From: an uncultured beta proteobacterium
Lineage (GTDB): Bacteria > Pseudomonadota > Gammaproteobacteria > Burkholderiales > Burkholderiaceae_C
NCBI GenBank assembly: GCA_903886165.1
Contig: CAISLL010000282.1
Coordinates: 1-10,803, forward strand
Length of the DNA stretch: 10,803 nucleotides
Direction: 5' to 3'
The notes below the pieces were generated by a model. That model saw only the letters and a program-made list of their open reading frames with translations, was not told where the DNA came from and did not search any database. Numbering within the stretch: position 1 is the first letter of the stretch; every line of letters starts with the position of its first letter. Shown in pieces: positions 6,725 to 10,803 of the stretch. The position numbers were made by a program, and so were the translations under genes.

Positions 6725-6734
6725 ATGAGGTCAT
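6725..6734. promoter_or_regulatory. Candidate antitoxin operator, ATGA-GG-TCAT
   Basis: An inverted repeat with ATGA and TCAT arms around a GG centre, 22-31 bases upstream of the antitoxin start and next to an AT-rich stretch (TAAAAT on the minus strand) that could be a -10 box. Autoregulation by palindromic operators is usual for Phd/YefM antitoxins; the site itself is short and may be chance. Confidence 0.25.
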
Positions 6735-6785
6735 TTTATGCAGATTTAGCTTCAAAGCGCCAGCGACAGCTGCGAATGCCGTGGC

Positions 6786-6822
6786 AGTGCCCACAGTCTG
6801 TGCCGTTTGAGCCAGTGAATCG
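6786..6822. repeat. 37-bp direct repeat, copy 2 (with CACAG-T-CTGTG palindrome)
   Basis: Differs from copy 1 (5946-5982) only by T to C and A to G changes in the segment between the palindrome and GCCAGTGAATCG. The palindrome is at 6792-6802. It lies in the gap between the CBS-domain gene and the antitoxin gene, 83 bases upstream of the antitoxin start. The distance between copies is 840 bases, enclosing the whole toxin-antitoxin cassette. Confidence 0.9.
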
Positions 6823-6920
6823 AGTGAAGCACAAGAAGCGGCATCACGCCTTGATCAAGCCCATGCAGTCAGCCTGACACTGATGACTTTTGTGTGGGCT
6901 GACGTGTTGAACGTGACAGC

Positions 6921-6935
6921 CCGGGGTGCGCCCGG
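6921..6935 (-). terminator. Candidate hairpin just after the CBS-domain gene
   Basis: CCGGG / CCCGG with a five-base loop, extendable to eight pairs with a bulge (6918-6940), starting a few bases after the TGA at 6940-6942 in the direction of transcription. No T-run follows, so intrinsic termination is doubtful. Confidence 0.3.
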
Positions 6936-6939
6936 CAGC

Positions 6940-7380
6940 TCAACCCAGGGCGTCATTCACCTGTTCGTTGAATTCGGCCAGACTCTGCGCTGTTTGCACC
7001 TCGCGCGGCATGGCGTCGCGCACCGAGAACACGCCCAGGATCTTGTTGGCGTCGGTGACGATGGGCAGGTGCCGAAACCCTCGCTCAATCATGATCAGCA
7101 CCGCATCTGCCACCTTGGTTTCGGGCGCCACGCAATACGGACTGCGCGTCATGATGTCCGCCACCGTGGTGGTGGCGGGGTCGAGCGACTTGGCGACCAG
7201 CCGGGTCATGAGGTCGCGCTCGGTCACGATGCCCAGCAGGGTGTTGTTGGCATCAATGACCAGCACACTGCCGCAGTTGGCACGGGTCATGACACAGGCG
7301 GCTGCGTACACTGTGGCGGTGGGTAACACGTTGACCACGTGGCGCTGTGCCATTGATTGAAATACGGTGCGTTCGGTCAT
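6940..7380 (-). CDS. Two-CBS-domain protein
   Basis: A 146-residue stand-alone Bateman module. CBS1 is about residues 13-62 (SVLVIDANNTLLGIVTERDL, 38-57) and CBS2 about 75-125 (GFRHLPIV, 101-108; GVFSVRDA, 116-123). Both end in the GI/GV-x-(S/T)-x-RD motif that contacts ribose or phosphate of adenosyl ligands, so binding of AMP, ATP, NAD or S-adenosylmethionine is plausible; the target is unknown. There is no additional catalytic or transport domain. The start at 7380 is chosen because AAGGAG (7387-7392) is six bases upstream and the CBS homology begins there; an upstream in-frame GTG at 7449 would add 23 residues encoded by a repeat. It lies downstream of korB but a 200-base gap with two repeats suggests its own promoter. 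Confidence 0.92.
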   Translation of the reverse strand: MTERTVFQSMAQRHVVNVLPTATVYAAACVMTRANCGSVLVIDANNTLLGIVTERDLMTRLVAKSLDPATTTVADIMTRSPYCVAPETKVADAVLIMIERGFRHLPIVTDANKILGVFSVRDAMPREVQTAQSLAEFNEQVNDALG

Positions 7381-7386
7381 GGCAGG

Positions 7387-7392
7387 CTCCTT
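7387..7392 (-). promoter_or_regulatory. Ribosome-binding site of the CBS-domain gene
   Basis: AAGGAG six bases before the ATG at 7380; it decides this start over the in-frame GTG at 7449. Confidence 0.8.
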
Positions 7393-7404
7393 CGGATTGA
7401 GTTC

Positions 7405-7456
7405 AAAAATAATAGCATCTTGCGTTTTATCTATAGGGGCTGCAGCCACATATAAC
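7405..7456 (+). repeat. AT-rich degenerate intergenic repeat, copy 2
   Basis: Contains AATAGC (7411-7416), TTGCGTTTTAT, CTATAGGGGCT (7431-7441) and CACATATAA (7447-7455), the same ordered blocks as the minus-strand copy at 2452-2515. It forms much of the upstream region of the CBS-domain gene, in the opposite orientation to that gene, so its TATA-like segments may have been taken up as promoter sequence. Similarity is partial and AT-driven, hence moderate confidence. Confidence 0.4.
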
Positions 7457-7470
7457 GTGAAAGTCCCCGG

Positions 7471-7530
7471 CTGTCATCCCGGACCCGATCCGGGATCCAT
7501 GGATTGCGGGTCGTGGCCCGCAATGACAGC
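7471..7530. repeat. Palindromic intergenic repeat, short copy (about 60 bp)
   Basis: CTGTCAT (7471-7477) and ATGACAG (7523-7529) are inverted ends. Inside are CCCGGA / TCCGGG (7478-7483, 7489-7494, five-base loop) and ATTGCGGG / CCCGCAAT (7503-7510, 7517-7524, six-base loop). Same family as 4034-4132 but lacking the spacer segments of that copy. It sits about 50 bases after the korB stop in the direction of transcription, where its hairpins could protect or end the kor mRNA. Confidence 0.75.
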
Positions 7531-7580
7531 CATTTTCATGCTCCGGTGTGGCTTTGCTGTCATGGCAGTTAGCATGCAAA

Positions 7581-8636
7581 TCAACGCAGCGCGGCGTTGA
7601 TCTTCTCCAGTGCCTGTGCGCCCGGGTTGAGTTGCCTGGCGTTCAAGGTGTTGAGCGGCACGGCACAGGTGTTGAGCGAGGTGTGCAAATCAGTGGCCAG
7701 CGGGTCCACGTAAAGCAGGCCGGTCACCACCTCGCCGCGTGCCTGGTGCTGCTGCATGTACCCCAGGGCGGCATAGCGGTCAGTGGGGTCGTAGTCGGTG
7801 TGCAATTTGCGCAGGCGCAGCATGGAGCCGTCATGCTGCTCCACCTCCACCACTTCGCCGGGCGAGTAGTCAGCGGTGATCTCGTGACCGGGGGTGATGA
7901 AGTCGATGCGGCTGACAGCCTCGTTGTGCTGGCGCACGTAGTCATAGCTCTTGGTGCTGCCGCCGTGGTTGTTGAAGGTGACACACGGGCTGATGACATC
8001 AATGAAGGCTGCGCCACCATGCGCCATGGCTCCTTTGATGAGTGGCACCAGTTGTGCCTTGTCGCCAGAGAAACTGCGCGCCACATAGGTGGCACCCAAT
8101 TGCAGCGCAATGCCCACCAGGTCGACCGGGCTATCGCTGTTGATCACGCCTTTTTTGCTCTTGGAGCCGCGGTCTGCCGTGGCTGAAAACTGGCCTTTGG
8201 TCAGGCCATAAACCCCGTTGTTTTCCACGATATAGGCCATGCGCACACCACGTCGCATGGCGTTGGCAAACTGGCCCAGGCCAATTGATGCCGAGTCACC
8301 GTCGCCCGAAATACCCAAATACAACAGTTCCCGATTGGCCATGTTGGCACCGGTCAGCACCGAGGGCATGCGGCCATGCACGGTGTTGAAGCCGTGTGAG
8401 GCGCCCAGAAAATAGTCTGGCGTTTTGGAACTGCAGCCAATGCCCGAGAGCTTGGCCACGCGGTGTGGCGCGATGTCCAGGTCCCAGCAGGCCTGAATGA
8501 TGGCAGCAGAGATCGAGTCATGCCCGCAGCCGGCGCAGAGGGTCGAAATACGGCCCTCGTAGTCGCGCCGGGTGTAGCCGACCTTGTTGGTGTGCAGGGT
8601 CGGGTGGTGCAGGCGTGGCTTGGCAATGAAAGTCAT
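7581..8636 (-). CDS. korB: 2-oxoacid:ferredoxin oxidoreductase, beta subunit
   Basis: A 351-residue subunit holding the thiamine-diphosphate site of the enzyme that converts a 2-oxoacid and CoA to acyl-CoA, CO2 and reduced ferredoxin. The TPP-binding motif starts at GDGD (111-114) and ends at VENN (137-140), followed by GVYGLTKGQFSAT, typical of KorB-type subunits. Four cysteines placed as in enzymes with one [4Fe-4S] cluster are present: Cys34 and Cys37 (CAGCGH), Cys68 (GIGCSS) and Cys218 (SPCVTFNNHGG). The ATG at 8636 overlaps the korA TGA as ATGA, and AAGGAG (8642-8647) lies five bases upstream. Last gene of the kor operon. The 2-oxoacid used (2-oxoglutarate most often for this subfamily, or pyruvate or branched-chain acids) is inference. 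Confidence 0.94.
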   Translation of the reverse strand: MTFIAKPRLHHPTLHTNKVGYTRRDYEGRISTLCAGCGHDSISAAIIQACWDLDIAPHRVAKLSGIGCSSKTPDYFLGASHGFNTVHGRMPSVLTGANMANRELLYLGISGDGDSASIGLGQFANAMRRGVRMAYIVENNGVYGLTKGQFSATADRGSKSKKGVINSDSPVDLVGIALQLGATYVARSFSGDKAQLVPLIKGAMAHGGAAFIDVISPCVTFNNHGGSTKSYDYVRQHNEAVSRIDFITPGHEITADYSPGEVVEVEQHDGSMLRLRKLHTDYDPTDRYAALGYMQQHQARGEVVTGLLYVDPLATDLHTSLNTCAVPLNTLNARQLNPGAQALEKINAALR

Positions 8637-10459
8637 ACGGTCTCCTTTTGCGCGCTTTTTGCCACGCTCTCATGAATGTTGCGGATGATGAAGCGGGCGG
8701 TGATGGGTGTGCCGTCGTAGTGCAGCACCCGTACCAGCTTGGCCGGGTTCACGTCGAGCTCGTTAATCAGCATGGTGCGCATTTGTGCGTCGCGGTTTTG
8801 CTCCACCACAAATACCGTGTCGTGATCAGCCAGAAAGTCGCGCACCGAGTTCGGGAACGGGAACGCACACAGCCGCAGTGCATCCACATGGTCGCCATTT
8901 TGTTCCAGCACATCGAGGGCTTCGCGCATGGCCGGCGTGGTGGAGCCGTAATACATGATGCCGACCCGGGTTGGTGCCTTGGCCGGTCGCAGGATGGGCT
9001 GCGGCACCAGCGACTCGGCGGTTTTGAACTTGCGGATCAGGCGCTCCATGTTGTAGATGTAGTCCGGCCCGGCCTCCGAGTACATGGCCTGCGGGTTGCG
9101 CGATGTACCCCGCGTAAAGAACGAGCCCTTGGATGGGTGGGTGCCGGGCAGGGTGCGCCACGGAATGCCGTCGCCATCGACATCACGGTAGCGGCCAAAG
9201 GGCTTGCCCGCTTCCAGTTCTTCGGCAGTCATCACCTTGCCCCGGTCGTATTCCTTGGCGTCGTCCCAGACAAAGGGTTTGCACAGGCGCTGGTTCATGC
9301 CGATGTCGAGGTCGGTCATGACAAAGATCGGGGTCTGCAGGCGCTCAGCCAGGTCCAGCGCGGCCGCAGAGTGGGTAAAACACTCGTGCGGGTCTTGCGG
9401 GAACAGCAGCACGTGTTTGGTGTCACCGTGCGACGCGTAGGCGCAACTCAGCAGGTCAGACTGCTGGGTGCGTGTGGGCATGCCGGTGGAGGGGCCGCCG
9501 CGCTGCACGTTGACGATGGTTACTGGAATTTCCGCAAAGTAGGCCAGGCCAATGAACTCGGTCATCAATGAAATGCCGGGCCCCGAGGTGGCCGTGAAGG
9601 CACGGGCGCCGTTCCAGCCGGCGCCCACCACCATGCCAATCGATGCCAGTTCGTCTTCGGCCTGCACGATGGCAAATTTGTGCTGGCCGGTGGCCGGGTC
9701 GACCCGGAATTTCTCGCAGTATTTCTGAAACGCCTCGGGGATGGAGGTGCTAGGGGTGATCGGGTACCAGGCCGCCACCGTGGCGCCGCCGTAGACCAGG
9801 CCCAGGCCGGCCGCGCTGTTACCGTCAGTAAAGATCTGGTCACCCACGTTGTCCGCGCGTTGCACCCGAATGCCAAGCGGTGCCTGCATGTGCTGTTTGA
9901 CGTAATCGCGCCCCATGTGCAGCGCCTTGACGTTGGATTCCAGCAGGCGCTCCTTGCCCTTGAACTGTTCGGAAAACAGTTTCTCGAACACCTCGGCTTC
10001 CACGTCGAGCAGCACTGACAAGGCACCCACGTAAATGATGTTCTTGAACAACTGGCGCTGGCGCGGGTCGGTGTAGGCGTTGTTGGCAATCTCGGTCAGC
10101 GGCACGCCCATGTTGTGCACATCATCGCGAAATTTGTTCGCGGGCATGGGCCGGGTGCTGTCATAAAACAGGTAGCCGCCGGACTCCACTTCGGCAATGT
10201 CGGCGTCCCAGGTTTGCGGGTTCATGGCGACCATCATGTCGACCCCGCCGCGGCGGCCGTGGTAACCCTTCTCACACACGCGGGCCTCGTACCAGGTCGG
10301 CATGCCCTGGATGTTGCTGGGGAAGATGTTGCGCGGGCTGACCGGCACACCCATGCGCATCACGGCCTTGGCAAACAACTCGTTGGCAGAGGCTGAACCC
10401 GAACCGTTGACGTTGGCAAACTTGATGACGAAATCGTTGATGGCTTCGATGCGCTTCAT
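8633..10459 (-). CDS. korA: 2-oxoacid:ferredoxin oxidoreductase, alpha subunit (gamma-alpha fusion)
   Basis: A 608-residue subunit with the gamma domain fused at the N-terminus. Residues about 10-195 are the gamma-type domain (NGSGSASANELFAKAVMRMG; YEARVCEKGYHGRRGGVDMM). From about 215 comes the pyrimidine-binding alpha domain, with YPITPSTSIPEAF (232-244), Glu268 in VQAEDELASIG, TSGPGISLMTEF (291-302) and NVQRGGPSTGMPTRTQQSDL (317-335). Residues about 497-595 are the C-terminal domain. The size of about 66 kDa paired with a smaller beta subunit matches the two-subunit KorAB form, which I recall from Thauera aromatica, where it supplies reduced ferredoxin for benzoyl-CoA reduction. The start at 10459 is set by GGAG (10465-10468) and the ATGA overlap with the upstream Fe-S gene; an upstream in-frame codon at 10606 would add 49 residues overlapping that gene. 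Confidence 0.94.
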   Translation of the reverse strand: MKRIEAINDFVIKFANVNGSGSASANELFAKAVMRMGVPVSPRNIFPSNIQGMPTWYEARVCEKGYHGRRGGVDMMVAMNPQTWDADIAEVESGGYLFYDSTRPMPANKFRDDVHNMGVPLTEIANNAYTDPRQRQLFKNIIYVGALSVLLDVEAEVFEKLFSEQFKGKERLLESNVKALHMGRDYVKQHMQAPLGIRVQRADNVGDQIFTDGNSAAGLGLVYGGATVAAWYPITPSTSIPEAFQKYCEKFRVDPATGQHKFAIVQAEDELASIGMVVGAGWNGARAFTATSGPGISLMTEFIGLAYFAEIPVTIVNVQRGGPSTGMPTRTQQSDLLSCAYASHGDTKHVLLFPQDPHECFTHSAAALDLAERLQTPIFVMTDLDIGMNQRLCKPFVWDDAKEYDRGKVMTAEELEAGKPFGRYRDVDGDGIPWRTLPGTHPSKGSFFTRGTSRNPQAMYSEAGPDYIYNMERLIRKFKTAESLVPQPILRPAKAPTRVGIMYYGSTTPAMREALDVLEQNGDHVDALRLCAFPFPNSVRDFLADHDTVFVVEQNRDAQMRTMLINELDVNPAKLVRVLHYDGTPITARFIIRNIHESVAKSAQKETV

Positions 10460-10803
10460 GCAATCTCCAGGGGGGCAATAGGGTGGGGGGCGGCAGCTTT
10501 GGCGTCGCGGCAGCGTGGCCCGGCTTGTGTGGTGTTGAGCAGAAATTTCTGCATGTCCCAGGCACCGGTGGGGCAGCGTTCTGCGCACAGGCCGCAGTGC
10601 AGGCACACGTCCTCGTCCTTCACCATGACACGGTTGGTCTTGAGCTCGGCCGACACATACAGGTCTTGCGCGGTGTTGGTGGCCGGGGCTTTCAGGCGGC
10701 CTCTCAAGTCAGCCTCTTCGCCGTTGGCGGTGAAGGTGATGCAATCCATCGGGCAGATGTCGACGCAGGCGTCGCACTCAATGCAGGTGTTGCGATTGAA
10801 CAC
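10456..10803 (-). CDS. 2[4Fe-4S] ferredoxin-domain protein (N-terminally truncated by the window)
   Basis: The frame is open to the window edge; 115 residues are visible. Two complete cluster motifs are present: Cys7, 10, 13, 17 (CIECDACVDICP) and Cys67, 70, 73, 77 (CLHCGLCAERCP), separated by an unusually long linker of about 49 residues, with a further Cys21 after the first motif and a Pro/Ala-rich tail. The GTG at the very edge need not be the start. In related operons this segment forms the C-terminus of a GltD-like FAD/NAD(P)-dependent oxidoreductase upstream of korA; I infer that here, but a free ferredoxin or KorD-like subunit cannot be excluded. The role would be to pass electrons from KorAB to NAD(P) or another acceptor. 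Its TGA overlaps the korA ATG. Confidence 0.88.
   Translation of the reverse strand: MFNRNTCIECDACVDICPMDCITFTANGEEADLRGRLKAPATNTAQDLYVSAELKTNRVMVKDEDVCLHCGLCAERCPTGAWDMQKFLLNTTQAGPRCRDAKAAAPHPIAPLEIA
10465..10468 (-). promoter_or_regulatory. Ribosome-binding site of korA
   Basis: GGAG five bases before the ATG at 10459, inside the end of the Fe-S protein gene. With the ATGA overlap it indicates translational coupling and excludes the longer start at 10606. Confidence 0.75.

Noticed and set aside
6725..6780. A sigma-70 promoter for the antitoxin gene
   Set aside because: TAAAAT on the minus strand could be a -10 box, but no -35 at suitable spacing is convincing, so it is mentioned only with the candidate operator.
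5946..6822. CRISPR array from the repeated 37-bp units
   Set aside because: Only two units, 840 bases apart with genes between; spacing and number do not fit a CRISPR array.
5946..6822. Insertion sequence or integron-type cassette
   Set aside because: The repeats are direct, and there is no transposase, integrase, terminal inverted repeat or recognisable attC-like structure.
8648..9571. A 307-codon open frame on the + strand opposite korA
   Set aside because: Antisense to conserved KorA sequence; composition is that of a reverse-frame shadow, with no family resemblance.
10460..10606. A 49-residue N-terminal extension of KorA
   Set aside because: It overlaps the Fe-S gene, is unlike KorA N-termini, and the ATG at 10459 has both GGAG and the ATGA overlap.

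Overview
The window looks like chromosome from a betaproteobacterium of the Burkholderiales, most likely a Comamonadaceae member near Rhodoferax or Polaromonas. This rests on high GC, Burkholderiales-like protein sequences (class I PHA synthase, YebC variant starting MGAQWKAKHK, two-subunit 2-oxoacid:ferredoxin oxidoreductase), and AT-rich and palindromic intergenic repeats of a kind I recall from those genomes. The assignment is inference; no rRNA or tRNA is present to anchor it.

Layout. At the left edge, on the + strand, is the C-terminal part (about 619 codons) of a molybdopterin-dependent oxidoreductase. Everything else is on the - strand. Reading the + coordinates left to right: a small membrane-anchored Mrr-like nuclease (1864-2442) whose stop codon is one base from that of the molybdoenzyme; an AT-rich repeat; a VOC/glyoxalase-like protein (2518-3225) just downstream of a YebC-family protein (3238-3951), probably co-transcribed; a palindromic repeat; PHA synthase phaC (4175-5926); a Phd-like antitoxin / PIN toxin pair (6016-6703) bracketed by 37-bp direct repeats; a two-CBS-domain protein (6940-7380); a second copy of both the AT-rich and the palindromic repeats; and an operon of an Fe-S protein (partial), korA and korB (7581-10803) joined by ATGA stop/start overlaps.

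Function. The Fe-S/KorA/KorB set is a thiamine-dependent 2-oxoacid:ferredoxin oxidoreductase, oxidatively decarboxylating a 2-oxoacid to acyl-CoA and low-potential electrons; the Fe-S protein at the right edge is probably the electron-handling end of a larger flavoprotein. PhaC polymerises 3-hydroxyacyl-CoA into storage polyester. These are ordinary metabolic genes. The accessory elements are the toxin-antitoxin pair, the Mrr-like nuclease and the repeats. I do not see a complete, clearly novel multi-gene system. The strongest leads are the direct repeats with a palindromic core around the toxin-antitoxin cassette and the membrane-tethered Mrr-like protein with an altered catalytic motif. All intergenic gaps are under 300 bases.
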